Below, in pieces: positions 23,101 through 34,800 of a DNA stretch of 64,000 nucleotides; positions within the stretch are counted from its first letter, which is position 1; the number at the start of each line of letters is the position of its first letter. Below the pieces are notes generated by a model, which had not been told where the DNA came from, ran no database searches, and saw only the letters and a list, made by a program, of their open reading frames with translations. The DNA lies in contig RPFO01000111.1 in NCBI GenBank assembly GCA_009746045.1, positions 261,001 through 325,000 of the forward strand, given 5' to 3'. The stretch is from Mesostigma viride (taxonomy: Eukaryota; Streptophyta; Mesostigmatophyceae; Mesostigmatales; Mesostigmataceae). The position numbers and the translations under genes are program-made.

Positions 23101-23500
23101 GTTCAAGCCCACCGCCAACTGCAGATTATCCCATAGAGAATGTATCATGGAGAAAATATATTATATAGAAAATAGAGAATATCGAAAATATATAATATCC
23201 GCACGCTGGCGCATCGATCCCTGGCATGGCAGTAGAAGGGTCGTCGGATCCACGCGCGGCTGCGCATCGATCCCTACATAGATGGCCGGCTCGATCCAAC
23301 GCCGAACCGTGCCGATCATACAGGAGCTAGATATAGTTAAGAAGAGTATGGTATCATAAGGAAGTGTAGTGGACCAGTACAAGTACTTAGTATATAAAAG
23401 GTAGGTATAGTAAAGAAGTATATGGTATTATTAGTAGCCATCTGGTTTCATACGCTCTGCGACCCCTCCCCTTCCCCCGGGGACGACGCGTCCACGCGAT
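20168..23500. other. Element B internal region without recognisable genes
   Basis: In the position where RT, RNase H and integrase would be expected on the minus strand, all frames are short or of non-protein-like composition. The longest (21218-22021, minus) shows no RT, RNase H or integrase motif. Short repeated phrases such as GCGCATCGATCCCT (about 23210-23280) occur. The stretch may be replaced or heavily decayed sequence. Confidence 0.5.
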
Positions 23501-23579
23501 CGTCCAATTACTGCCAAGGAGTCAAAGATGCTGGACCGCCGGGCGCTCGTGTGTAATGCTATGTGCCCTATACTCGCTG

Positions 23580-23902
23580 TCAGGGCACCAAAAGGAACCA
23601 TCGGGAAACCAAACCACTCGCCGGCGCACGCGAATGTCCACATCCTGCGCGTCCAAAGTCGAGCCCAATGATGATGTCCGCTGCGCCCAGCGGTGCGATG
23701 GTCGCAGCCAGGTCGAACGGGGTGCCTTGCAGCACACCTTTGATATCTGCCAGACCGGGCGATTGGTGTTGGCGACCATCCGAGTGGGTCAGAAGCACGG
23801 CCGTCCGGTGTGGGGGCTGGGCGTCAGGCCCAGCCGGCGCACCAGTGCCGCGTTGATGAAGGACGTGGAAGCGCCTGTGTCGACCAAAAACTTGACATCC
23901 AT
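23580..23902 (-). pseudogene. Retropepsin (aspartic protease) remnant of element B
   Basis: On the minus strand from ATG 23902 the frame reads MDVKFLVDTGASTSFI, containing the DTGAS catalytic motif of retroviral-type proteases, then stops near 23789. In another frame the sequence continues to GAADIIIGLDF (about 23670), which fits the second conserved hydrophobic-Gly-Leu-Asp segment of retropepsins. One frame change therefore separates the two halves. It lies 3' of gag in the element's orientation, as expected. Processing of Gag would be its role in an intact relative. Confidence 0.75.
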
Positions 23903-24430
23903 GACGGTTGGTTGGCCGTATCTCAATATATTATTACATTCTAATATAATATCCCATTACCGCCAACGGTACCCTATATAAAACCACTAGTGCTAGACGC
24001 CTAATAGTAATTTCCCATTACCGCCAACGGCGTCTGCGCATGGGGTCAGTGCATTATTCCAAACACCCCCCCTTACTGCTGATAGCATGAGTACAGGGTG
24101 ACCTGCTACTGTGCAGCACCAATGCACCCTTGGTATTTGGTACAGATGTGGGGCAAAACAGACACCCCCCCTCGCCCTACACAGGTGGGCATTCTCAGAA
24201 TGGCTAAGGTGGCCAGCCACTAGGACTGGAAAAGCGCACCGGACTAAACATATTATAAAAATATAATTATTAGTTAAATATACTAATATAATAATATATA
24301 TATTATAGTATTCTTCCAGCGGCAAACTCGTAACCGGCCACTGCTGGTGACTCAAAGGTCGCACGTTGTCCGGAGGCTAGCCAGTAAGCCTCGATCTCAA
24401 TGACCGCGCGCAGCACGCCCTTGGTAGAAC

Positions 24431-25994
24431 TCATGAATCGCTGGCGGCCGCGGCTGTTGGTGCTGAGTCGTGAACTGCCGGGCCTGCTGGCGCCCGCTCG
24501 TCCGCGTTGCGGGGCTTGTCCCTTGGGCCGGAGGAGTCCGGGCGACTGCCGAACGCCGGGCCTGAAAACCTGGGCTCGGTCTCCCCCGTGCCACGTCCAA
24601 CGTGCCTGCTACGGAGTTTGGGGCAGTCGCGCCTGAGGTGACCCACCTCAAAGCACATGAAGCAACGGGCTTTACTCGCGTCGATGGCGTTGAGGCCATG
24701 GTCAGCGTTCCCGTCCTCCAGGTCATCAGGGGAGTCATCATTCCCCTCGCCGTCGTGCGGGGGACCTGATCGGAAGAAACGACGCACCGATGGTGCGCGC
24801 CCGCGAGCCACGACGTCGGCCACCTGCAGAAGATACCGCTGGATTTTCAGGATATCCCACTCATCCCAGGGGACCTCAGCGTAGTGCTTCAGTACCTCAT
24901 CCTGCAGCTCGGGACTGAGGGCCTCAATGAACCGGATCTTGTACTCGTACCAGGTCATGTCTGTCAGGTAAGCGGCGCTGGACTCAAACTTGGATAGGAA
25001 CTCGCGGTACGGAGTGGCTCCCTGGCGCAGCTTGCCGAATGCGAGTCGCTCGTGGATTACAACATCTGGGGGCACCAGCTTGCAGCGCACCCGGTCCATC
25101 AGCTCCTCCACGGTTTGCGGGTACGATTGGGATGCGATGCTCTCACAATTTAGGATGCTCACCACCGAGGGGTCCATGCAGGTGTTAACGACATGCGGGA
25201 TGAGATCGCAGGTGGCCAGTTCCCAACTGTGATGGTTACACCAGACGGTATACTGCTGTTGCCACATGCGCCCCCATTCGTCAATCTCCCGCGGTTTCAT
25301 GTCCGCGTGCAGCTTGGGAACATTCTTGAACGTGGGCATCGGTGGGGCCTTCACCGTATTAGGCTTGGGCCCACCGACCTCCCGGTAGGCGATGGAGCCG
25401 AAGGCTGGAGGCTGCGACCGGGGGAGAGATCCGGATCTGGTCGGCGTACCGTGCGTCCGCCGCACCTGTACCGACGAGGGGTGTTCATACCCCGGGCCAT
25501 CCAAGGCCACTCTGCTGAAATTCAGGTTGCTGACGACCGCTGGCGAGTGAACCATGCTGCTGCTCTGCCCCCGAGGTTGCTGCAGTTGCTGCTGCGGTTG
25601 CTGCTGCTGCTGCTGCGGTTGCTGCTGCTGCGCTGCTGCTGCTGCTGCTGGCCCTGCTGCTGCTGCTGCTGCTGCCGCCGTTGCTGCTGCTGGAAACCCT
25701 GCGGCTGCTGTTGCTGCTGCTGCCGTTGCTGCTGCTGGAAACCCTGCTGGAGCATCTCCTGGCTGCGCCCGTCCCCCCTTGTTCCACCCTGGAGTCTGGA
25801 CTGTCATCATCTGATGAATCTCTGCGGCCCTGGTCTCTAGATCGTGGGGAGCCTTCCGCAGGTCTCTCCATGACCTCACCTCTACCTGTCCCTACTTGGA
25901 CGTGCGGTGGTACCTCTACCACCTCTATACCTTGCTCGTGGTTGTCTACCTGTTCTATCTCTCTGTTGACAGGTTCTCTCCGTCTTCGTGGCAT
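24431..25994 (-). pseudogene. gag: gag of LTR element B, frameshifted
   Basis: Translation starts at ATG 25994 (MPRRRREPVNREIEQVDNH, matching element A after its start). The opening frame runs into CAG-rich repeats. A second frame carries the rest from about 25879 to the stop at 24431: Ala/Gln low complexity, the NFSRVALDGPGYEHPS block, a retrotransposon Gag-like helical region (around EIDEWGRMWQQQYTVW, FGKLRQGATPYREFLSKF, MTWYEYKIRFIEAL) and a CCHC zinc knuckle CFMCFEVGHLRRDC. A Ser/Pro-rich tail follows. The frame changes lie in the trinucleotide-rich zone. Gag forms the particle and the knuckle binds element RNA. The zinc knuckle and capsid-like region are what element A has lost. Confidence 0.8.
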
Positions 25995-26124
25995 GATGCT
26001 CGTACCGATACCTTACACTGCAGGCAACACCTCCCCAGTGAGAGAGAGAGAGAGAAAGAGAGCAACCACGTACTATATATCTATATATATAGGACCTAGT
26101 ACTATTCCCTAGTAGTAATCCCCT

Positions 26125-26483
26125 CTATTGTCTGCTAGAGCCAATGGTCAGCTGGGAGAAGGTAACTGTAACTGCGGTCCCCACCTCCTGACTGCTGTCT
26201 CCCTTGCTATGCGTGGGTGGCTTAGAGCATTCACGAGTGGTGTGCAGACCCTCTGGCAATGGCATATGCTCCCTAACAAACCTATCTGCATCTATGATGT
26301 TATCAAACCCCTTCCATCTAGCATTAGAACCCTAGACATTATCTTATCTTTGATATACTCTTCACACGTCTTCCAACTATAAAATATGGCTGGTCTACCC
26401 TCACCCCCGTCATGGGCTACTGCATAGTAGGGAAATCCAGACTGTCCACCCTTATTTATCCTTCGCTTCCCTTTCAAAGACAT
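26125..26483 (-). pseudogene. RNase H1 N-terminal-like ORF of element B, broken
   Basis: From ATG 26483 the minus strand reads GFPYYAVAHDGGEG and YSWKTCEEYIKDKI, nearly identical to the intact ORF of element A. The frame is lost near residue 50, but the C-terminal part (HTTRECSKPPTH, then TVTFSQLTIG) is still recognisable in another frame down to the stop at about 26125. Its presence ahead of gag in both elements shows it is a regular component of the family. Confidence 0.7.
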
Positions 26484-27242
26484 ATTGCGTAGTAGTCTAT
26501 CATACGCTGGCGAGAAGAAGAAAAGGGCTGGCAGAAGCTTGCAAGACAGAAAGGAAAAGGGATCCCCAAGGATACCTCTAAGTGCAGTGATAAACGCAAC
26601 GAGGGAGGAGGACGGACTCTAACACAACACACGCCCAAGCTCTACGCGAACAAGGGCACAGTACACTGGTCCCCTCCGCGGGGCTCACAGAGGTAAGCAC
26701 CGTCAAACATAATCGGCCACAGCCCGACGGTACCTACCCCAAGACCCGTTGCAGGTCACACAACGATGGGTGCCTCCGCGGCCCCCACATCTCTCAAACA
26801 ACATGGAAACGCCTACAGAGAGCACAACATTAAACATAAACCCCCTCTACGCGTGCAGTCCCGGGAAGAAAGCAAGCGTTTAAGTAAAGAGCACTAAACT
26901 AGGGGACGTACCATAACCAATGTCGTTGAAAACCCCTGGGCTGGCCGCCGTCGAGTGTCGTTGGGAGCCGGAGCTCTACCACCACTAGAAGTCGTTGAAA
27001 ACAGGGGTAATGGCCGCTACTGCCTATGGCACCTCACCACAGGGCTATTACTAGCCCCGCCGAGTATCCCGGACTGCCGCTTGCTGCCGAGGTCGTCGTT
27101 GAATCCCTTTACGGGCTGCCGCCGACCAGTCATCAATCGTTGAATACCGGAACCTCTATCTACACTAAGCACCGCCTTGCTATCCTAACTGGCTACACTA
27201 GCTCTCTCCGCGAGAGTTAGCTAACCTCTCCAGCACATTTTA

Positions 27243-27255
27243 CCTCCGATAACCA
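27243..27255 (-). other. Primer-binding-like site of element B
   Basis: On the minus strand TGGTTATCGGAGG lies one base after the 5' LTR (27257-29668), identical to that in element A. Confidence 0.6.
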
Positions 27256-27256
27256 G

Positions 27257-29668
27257 TGTTACGTGCCAACCCAGGTCCCTAGCCTGAGTGACGTAGCGAA
27301 AGATCCTCCATGCCGGAATTAGGAATAATCAAGGTGGCCTAATGCAGATTGCGCTTCACGACTGGGGTCGTGAGATATCTGGCGTCGCGGCTTGACGCCA
27401 AGCTAATTGATACACACTTATAATGGCTAGCAAGACCAATTACAAATGGATAGTTGCCCCAGGTTTAATGTGTAGGCGTCATCGCACTTATCATTCATCA
27501 AACCAAGAGGACGAGACTCTCGTCCTCGGACCAATTTCACCTAGGTCTGCCACTACGCTGGCAAGGGGCGCCGACATGGCGCCGACCTTCCAAAGCATGC
27601 AGTCCACACAGGATCCTCGGGTCGACATCGACCCTCGCCTACAGAATCCACGCATGAGTACAATATCTCAACTAGCTATAAAGTACGCAGCGCGGCGCGA
27701 CTGCACCAGCCCCTAGAAGATACACGCATACAACAACCTAGGCCCAAAATAACTGGCCCGAATCACACAAACTATCATAGTTCCATACAAAAGTCCTGAC
27801 TAAGGGACGATTCCCAAATTAACCCGTGTTTTTTTAATTAGAACGCGATATATCGCGTTGTAAGCTTTTTTTAGAACGCGTATAGCACCTAAGGAAAATT
27901 TTTTTTCATGGTCATGTATATACTTTCCTGAAAGCCCATAAATCAAAGGATTTTTTGAGCTACTCAGACCTACAAAATGCTTATTGATTCATTAGAGAGA
28001 TACACTGGTTTGAATACAGGGGGGTCTGACCATGACCGCGATTTCTTGACCCTAGGTCACAAGTCATGTGCTTATTCACAAATGGTTCATGAAAAAAATC
28101 TGGCTTCTTGCACGAGCTATGGGCAACATATGCAGGCTCTGTGAAACAAAACTCAGGCCCATTGGGCCACTGAAGCTATTTTTCATTAGCATCACAATTA
28201 CAACGCAGTACAACGCAGTGGGAAACATGAGAGCCCTTGACAACATTACGCAACGACCCGAGCCCCATAAACGGGGCCATAGTGAGCTTGGAGGGTCAAA
28301 ACGTTGAACATAGGCGTTGTATAAGTTATACAGCATCAAACATGCATCAAACATCATGACTGGATGACCTAATATGACTGAATCAGGCAGCCATAGCCAA
28401 AGCATCATCCACTCTCACAACGTGTTGAGCACATGCCTCGTGGGAATGGAGGTGCTGGGTTTTCATTCCATAACGCGTGCAATACTGAAAGAAAGAGGCA
28501 CGTGTAATGCAAGGCTTGGATAGGTTGAGTGATCCATGAGCTTACATGCAGGCAAAGATGACGCTGGAATGCATGCGCTAGCAAATGGTGGCAAGATGCT
28601 AACAACACATGATTATACACCATGATTATGGGCACCCAGCTGATCTTCTTGCACAATCAACGCAGTATAAACCATCAACATCCAATCCTCACGATATATG
28701 CACGGCTTGACGACGTATACAGCACCTAAATACTGCACAACTGCAACCTGCTATGGCTGACATGCAAGCAACGTCGAGTAGGATGGCAGTCTTAGAGAGG
28801 CTGGGCAGAGGTCGGTAGAAATAAGTGGAAAACTGGAAGAAACTAGGTAGAAACACGATATACTTACGCCTGCAAGCACTATTGAGCCGGTGGCAGAGGC
28901 CATTTCCAGGAAAATACAGCATACCGTAGCAATAGCCACGGTCACGCCTTACGCTATTTGCAGGCACCATCATGCCCGGAGCTACCCAATAAAAGTCTGC
29001 ACAAATCTCGGTTTAGCCGAGAGTCCGGGCGTTCGGAATGAATATACATGTGTTAAGAAGTCGAAACACCATGGAAATACCAAGCATGGTGCCGCAGCAG
29101 ACCCGAGTCTTGACGTAATAATATGTATGCCGGTTTCCAGGGTTTCCGCATGAAAGTTGGGTGAGAAACTGGAAAAAACTACGTTTCCTTTGCCTCAGTA
29201 CCTCAACAAACTCGTAGAAACCTAATTATCAACCTTTGAACGCATCATCATGGTCGTGCTACCCAACAGCCACTGAAATTCGCGCGAAAACTGGCGAGAT
29301 CTACCTGCCGCCATCGCCGTCGTCTTCACCTTCGTCCCGCGAAAATGCCTGATTTCAGTGGTACATATTTGTTTGCAGCTGTCACAAAAAAAATACCAAA
29401 AATACCAGGATTTTTTCTTGAATTCTATGAGATGTTTCTGACCTATCTTGAAAGTTTCAGACCAAAAATCGCATGTTTAATAGGTTTGCCACGTGTCAGA
29501 TTACAACGCGATACATCGCGTTCTAACCCTACAACGCGATGTATCGCGTTGTAAAAAAACACGGGTTAAGTCCCGAAATAAGTCCCAAAGTCCTACGGAC
29601 TATGACAACAAGCCAGAGTATATAATTTATTCCATTGTTGCGTCCGCCTAAAGGGCCGGCACGCAACA
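27257..29668 (-). repeat. Right (5') LTR of element B, enlarged by nested element
   Basis: The LTR sequence (27257-27822 and 29570-29668) equals the left LTR except for a 1743-bp insert with TTAA duplication. Few substitutions separate the LTR halves from their partner (for example AACATGGCG against GACATGGCG). Confidence 0.92.
27823..29565. mobile_element. piggyBac-like non-autonomous element (TTAA target)
   Basis: The ends CCCGTGTTTTTTTA and, inverted, TAAAAAAACACGGG are flanked by TTAA at 27819-27822 and 29566-29569. The sister LTR shows the single TTAA. Target TTAA and a CCC start are the piggyBac hallmarks. Just inside both ends are palindromic copies of ACAACGCGAT(A/G)(T/C)ATCGCGTTGT. 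No transposase frame is visible in 1743 bp; the longest frames (about 110 codons) lack recognisable motifs. Part of a second family member opens the window at 1-83. Confidence 0.85.
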
Positions 29669-30535
29669 TTGCTACCGATCTCCTCCATGCGCTCGTTGAA
29701 TCTCTCGATGGCTTTCTTCGTGTTCTTGCTGCTGATGACCTGTTGGGTACGTGGTCCCCATGTTGGGCAGGTTACCGTTGTAAGGCACAACGGGTCGTGG
29801 TGTCATAAACCATCCATTACACAGCCCTGCGGGAAATATTGATGATAATCATGATGTGGTGATTCATCGAACAATGCTTCGCAAATGATGGTGCTGCTTA
29901 CCGCCTGTTGGACCTGTTTGACCAACGACTCCACGATGCGCGTTATGCAGTGCTCGATGTCGAACGCGAACCGCCACGCCTCCACCCCACGGACGAGGTC
30001 GTCTGCCCCAAGTTGGCGCGTCATGGGGTGGAGGATGTGGACGCGGAGGAGACCGTTTGTGGGGAGGCAGCCACCCGGGTCCCGTGCGGCTCGTGCGCGA
30101 CTCGAGCGTGCCGCAGAGGGTGGTGGTGGGGCAGCGTCGCCTGCCACAGGTGCGTACTCGTTCACGTTGATCGTTGGCACGCGAGGGTCGTCATTGCCTT
30201 CACCATCGATGGTGTGATGTTGGAGCTGCTTCTCCAGCTCCCAGGCTGGCCCGCGCTGTGGTGCATGGGTGTGGTGTTGGTTGATTGCAAGACCTTCGCG
30301 CAGGCCCATAAAGTGGCGGCGGAAAAATTGCTCGAGGGTCTCGTTGGGCTGTGGGCGCGCTAGGGCAAAAATCTTCTGCTTGAGTGCTGACAGCATCTCG
30401 CACAGGTGGCAGAAAATGCCGTGCTTGTCGTGAAGGCCCCCACAACCTGCCAACAAACCACGTGAGAGAACATGCCAAAGATGGGGTGAGGTAAGAGGTT
30501 GTATGCTTTGTGAGGTATGTGTGTGTGTGTGCGAT

Positions 30536-31546
30536 AGACCTGCAAGCCCCCACTTTGCACACATAATGGACTAGTATGGGGGAAGCCTCCTGCCAAGTTT
30601 CAGCCCAATCCAAGCTCGTTTGCATATTTTAGGACCATGGCCCACCCCTAACGGTGGGCACGTGCTAGCGCGCGCAAGGGACCATGGCACCCCCTGGCCA
30701 TGTCCACCCCCCCAAACGATGGACCTGCGAGCCCTCACTTTGCACATATAATGGACTAGTGTGGGGGAAGCCTCCTCCCAAGTTTCAGCCCAATCCAAGC
30801 TCGTTTGCATGTTTTAGGACCATGGCCCACCCCTAACGGTGGGCACGTGCTAGCGCGCGCAAGGGACCATGGCACCCCCTGGCCATGTCCACCCCCCCCA
30901 AACGATGGACCTGCAAGCCCCCAGTTTGCACACATAATGGACTAGTATGGGGGAAGCCTCCTGCCAAGTTTCAGCCCAATCCAAGCTCGTTTGCATATTT
31001 TAGGACCATGGCCCACCCCTAACGGTGGGCACGTGCTAGCGCGCGCAAGGGACCATGGCACCCCCTGGCCATGTCCACCCCCCCCAAACGATGGACCTGC
31101 AAGCCCCCAGTTTGCACACATAATGGACTAGTGTGGGGGAAGCCTCCTCCCAAGTTTCAGCCCAATCCAAGCTCGTTTGCATGTTTTAGGACCATGGCCC
31201 ACCCCTAACGGTGCATGGGCACGTGCTAGCGCGCGCAAGGGACCATGGCACCCCCTGGCCATGTCCACCCCCCCAAACGATGGACCTGCAAGCCCCCAGT
31301 TTGCACACATAATGGACTAGTATGGGGGAAGCCTCCTCCCAAGTTTCAGCCCAATCCAAGCTCGTTTGCATGTTTTAGGACCATGGCCCACCCCTAACGG
31401 TGGGCACGTGCTAGCGCGCGCAAGGGACCATGGCACCCCCTGGCCATGTCCACCCCCCCAAACGATGGACCTGCAAGCCCCCAGTTTGCACACATAATGG
31501 ACTAGTATGGGGGAAGCCTCCTCCCAAGTTTCAGCCCAATCCAAGC
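30536..31546. repeat. 185-bp tandem repeat, copy 1
   Basis: About 5.5 units of 185 bp, each with GGACCTGCAAGCCCCCAGTT, CATAATGGACTAGT, GGGGGAAGCCTCC and GCTAGCGCGCGC landmarks, lie in an intron of the transposase-like gene. Copy 2 carries about 6.4 units (58464-59654). The open frames of about 79 codons recur with the period and are not genes. Confidence 0.92.
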
Positions 31547-31682
31547 TAGGGAGGGAGGGAGGGAGGGAGGGAGGGAGGGAGGGAGGGAGGGAGGGAGGGA
31601 GGGAGGGAGGGAGGGAGGGAGGGAGGGAGGGAGGGAGGGAGGGAGGGAGGGAGGGAGGGAGGGAGGGAGGGAGGGAGGGAAG
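31547..31682. repeat. GGGA microsatellite, copy 1
   Basis: (GGGA)n of about 135 bp directly follows the last, partial 185-bp unit. Copy 2 has the same run at 59655-59780 with two short interruptions. Confidence 0.95.
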
Positions 31683-33919
31683 GGGGATGGGACGGTGGTG
31701 GTGGTGGTGGGAAGGGCGTCTTTGTAACGATGATTTTAGTGTGTGTTCAAGGCAACATATTGTTTTTTAGCATTTTCCTTTGCTGGGTGACAACGTGCTT
31801 TTTAATGGTTACCTCGCAGTTGCCATAGATAGGACATGTCGCCTGGGAAGAAGAGGACGATCTGCACCATCCGCACAGCGTCGCGGAGGAAGACGGGGAT
31901 CTTGTTCTTGAGCATGTAGTGGAGCACCTCGAAGATAGCGCGTCCGTTGGCCTTCATGTTCTCGCGGGAGTCCTTCCCTGGAATCTCGGCAATCGTGAAT
32001 GTCCACTTAGGGGACTGCCATGCTCTCGGGAACCCCTTGCTCACGCATCGCAAAGTGAAGGCAGTCAGTGTCCTGCCCTTGGTCCCAATGTCGGTATTGT
32101 GGGCATCCCCGCTGAAGGCAAATTCCAAGATGATGTCAGCGAGGTCCGTCCACTCTGGTGCATCAGGGAACTCCTCGTGTAGCGAGATGACAGCTTCCTG
32201 CATCAAAGACGCAATGTATGCCATAGAATAGTTTGCCTGTTAACTTTTGCACGTGCATGTTCCTATCCTCTCGTAAATATCATCTGGCAGTTTCATGGCT
32301 GGCGCTCTCCCACAACATATGTGCGTGCAAACACCAATCAGGCATCCAAGCAAGCAAGTGGTTCGGCGAAATAAACAATCAAGCGCCCAAAGCAGCATGT
32401 ACGCCAGCACGTAAGCAACTGACTTAGCATACCCAGATTTCACACATCAGCCATGGTGGTCAGCTAATGCATGACACCAAGCATAGGTATGCACAACATA
32501 TATAACTAGGATCACGTTTGATGAAATATACCTGCACAACGCGAATGGGATGTTTCCCCCAGCCTCCCCTCCCGTGGGGGAAGAGCAGCTCAAGCACGTT
32601 TGGCATGGACACCGTCCGGTAAATTTTGTTCCACTTGTCTGCGTCGTTGGTGAGCTCGTCCTTGGCCTGTTTCTGCATGTCCCTGCTGGGGAACTCGCGG
32701 GGAGCTGTTTGGCGAATACCTGCGAACGTCCTGCACGTTGTCCCCGTACTGTCAGCCACGTGCACTAGGGCCTTGGCCATGTCCATGTTGTTACGCTTAA
32801 GCGATGCGCGCACCTGACCCGCCACTGCCTGCTTCTGGGAGCTAGGTAGGGCCATGTATGCTGCACTGGCCGGGATCTGGTCGTTCTCCCCCCAATGTGC
32901 TCTCTCAAGAGCGTGCCCATTGGCAGGGGGAGCTGCTTCCACCCTCTTTTGGCACGGCACGCGTTGACCGTGGCAGCTGTGCTCTTCATCTTCCGGATTG
33001 CCGCCCCCATGCACATCGCGGTAGATACCTTGAGGGCTTCCACGCTTGTCTCGTCCTCCTCTATCATCTTTTTAGCTGCGTCCCTAGCTGTTGGCAGGTC
33101 CCTCGCCACTAACTCGGTGGTCTTGTTGTACTGCTTGGTCCACTTGCAGGACGAGCAATTCGTGCCACGTGCTTGTGCCTTGGCCAACTGCCGCTGCAGC
33201 TCCTTGTTGTCATCCAAGGCCTTGGTGAGTGCCTCAGTGAGCTTCTCTACCTGGGTGCGCTGCTGCCGCTCTGTTTCCCCCGGGTGTGCGCGGCCGCCAT
33301 GTGTTCAGCAACGTCCGCCTGCAGTTGCACCACGCGTAATTGATTATCTCCCAGCTGCGATTGCAACACACTGTTCACGCGCTCAAGGTGGGCTTCTCGT
33401 AGTTGTGCGGCCTGCTCATTCAGGGCCGCGATTGTGAGCAGCTGGCTCAAATGGTCGACCTCGGCCAGCACGGTCTCGAATGCAGTGCCATCAGCAATGT
33501 CGCGAAGCAAGTCGGCGATGTTTATCTTGTTTGTGGTCTCGGTGATGTACCCCAGGTCTGCTGTGAGGTGCTCGATGCTTGCGAACTGCACAGCAGTGAG
33601 CTTTGTCCGGAACTCCACGTCTGGTGTCCTGTGGCAGTGTGGTGTGATTCTTGAAATGAGCTCTCGCTGGCGTCCCACTCCTGCGTGTCAATCAACGCAC
33701 ACAACATCATGGTATGTGAGTTGATGAGCATCACTGCAGATTGTCAAATGCTTTGCGTGTTTGTCCACTAAAGTTGCGTGTGGGAATGCTAGTGCTTGAC
33801 AGCCCCCTCACATCCATGGCTAATGCCTCTGCAGTCCAAGCATGTGGTCTTGCACTATCAGCAGCAGCCAAGCAAGGACGCGAGCCAATCCCTGCCGACT
33901 CCTCCCACGATCGCCCATG

Positions 33920-34800
33920 CCATCCGTAGCCACCCCCCACACCCAGGTACGCATGCCAGCCACCCGCCACACCCACGCACGCATGGCAGCCACCCCACGA
34001 ACCCAGGCACGCATGGCAGCGCCCCCATAAACCCACACATGCATGCCAGCCACCCCCCACATGCACGCATGCATGCCAGCCACCCCCCACATGCACGTGC
34101 ATGCCAGCCACCCCCCACACCCACGCATGCATGCCAGCCCCCCCACAAACCCACGCATGCATGGCAGCCCCCCCACAAACCCACGCATGCATGCCAGCCC
34201 CCCCACAAACCCACGCATGCATGCCAGCCACCCCCCACACCCAGGTACGCATGCCAGCCACCCCCCACACCCACGCATGCATGCCAGCCCCCCCACAAAC
34301 CCACTCACGCATGCCAGCCACCCCCACACCCACGCATGCATGGCAGCCCCCCCACAAACCCACGCATGCATGCCAGCCACCCCACAAACCCACGCACGCA
34401 TGCCAGCCACCCCCACACCCACGCACGCATGGCAGCCACCCCACGAACCCAGGCACGCATGCCAGCCCCCCCCTAAACCCACGCATGCATGCCAGCCACC
34501 CCCACACCCAGGCACGCATGCCAGCCCCCCCTAAACCCACGCATGCATGCCAGCCACCCCCACACCCACGCATGCATGCCAGCCACCCCGCAAACCCACA
34601 CACGTGTGCCAGCCACCCCCACACCCACGCACGCATGGCAGCCTCCCCACGAACCCAGGCACGCATGCCAGCCCCCCCCTAACCCACGCATGCATGCCAG
34701 CCACCCCCACACCCACTCATGCATGCCAGCCACCCCGCAAACCCACACACGCGTGCCAGCCCCCCCCACATGCACGCATGCATGGAAGCCCCCCCACAAA
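33920..34800. repeat. CACCC/GCATGC minisatellite, copy 1
   Basis: Irregular units of about 30-40 bp built from CACCCCCCACACCCACGCATGC and ATGCCAGCC run for about 880 bp, upstream of the transposase-like gene (minus strand). Copy 2 carries about 545 bp (62030-62574) and then ends inside the array. His/Pro and Gly/Trp-rich frames on both strands are repeat by-products. Confidence 0.92.

Larger units (their letters stand above)
19485..29668 (-). mobile_element. LTR retrotransposon B, gag/protease only, minus orientation
   Basis: Two LTRs (19485-20149 and 27257-29668) are flanked by TTGCT (19480-19484 and 29669-29673). Copy 2 shows the single TTGCT at 57597-57601, so the insertion is exact. A C-rich tract after the left LTR and a primer-binding-like site beside the right LTR set the orientation as minus. 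On that strand come a broken RNase H1-N ORF, a frameshifted gag with zinc knuckle and a broken retropepsin. I find no reverse transcriptase, RNase H or integrase in 20168-23500. The right LTR is enlarged by a nested TTAA element. The LTRs without it are nearly identical, implying recent insertion. Confidence 0.9.
18372..33725 (-). pseudogene. Transposase-like gene of the unit, copy 1, split by LTR element B
   Basis: This is the counterpart of the gene at 56499-61825, exon for exon: about 33725-32532, 32197-31813, 30446-29902, then an exon from 29739 broken by LTR element B (19485-29668) and resuming at 19484-19077, then 18947-18820 and 18668-18372. The two homopolymer frame breaks of copy 2 (C5 at 33277-33281, C6 at 32888-32893, plus strand) are also present. 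Unlike copy 2, the stretch after HRLVIMQN is in frame here (VKETTGSFYLHALGCHGG). Near the C-terminus one fewer G changes the ending from KRQRTARG to RGSARHVDDAS. The 10-kb insertion in an exon should inactivate it. Confidence 0.65.

Noticed and set aside
30571-31544. Series of about 79-codon ORFs starting MQTSLDWAETW
   Set aside because: They recur with the 185-bp tandem period and encode no motif.
33678-33700. Nonsense change (TGA) in copy 1 of the transposase-like gene against GGA in copy 2
   Set aside because: The reading frame this far upstream is uncertain. In the alternative frame that joins the possible exon at 35324-35266 it is only Ile against Met.
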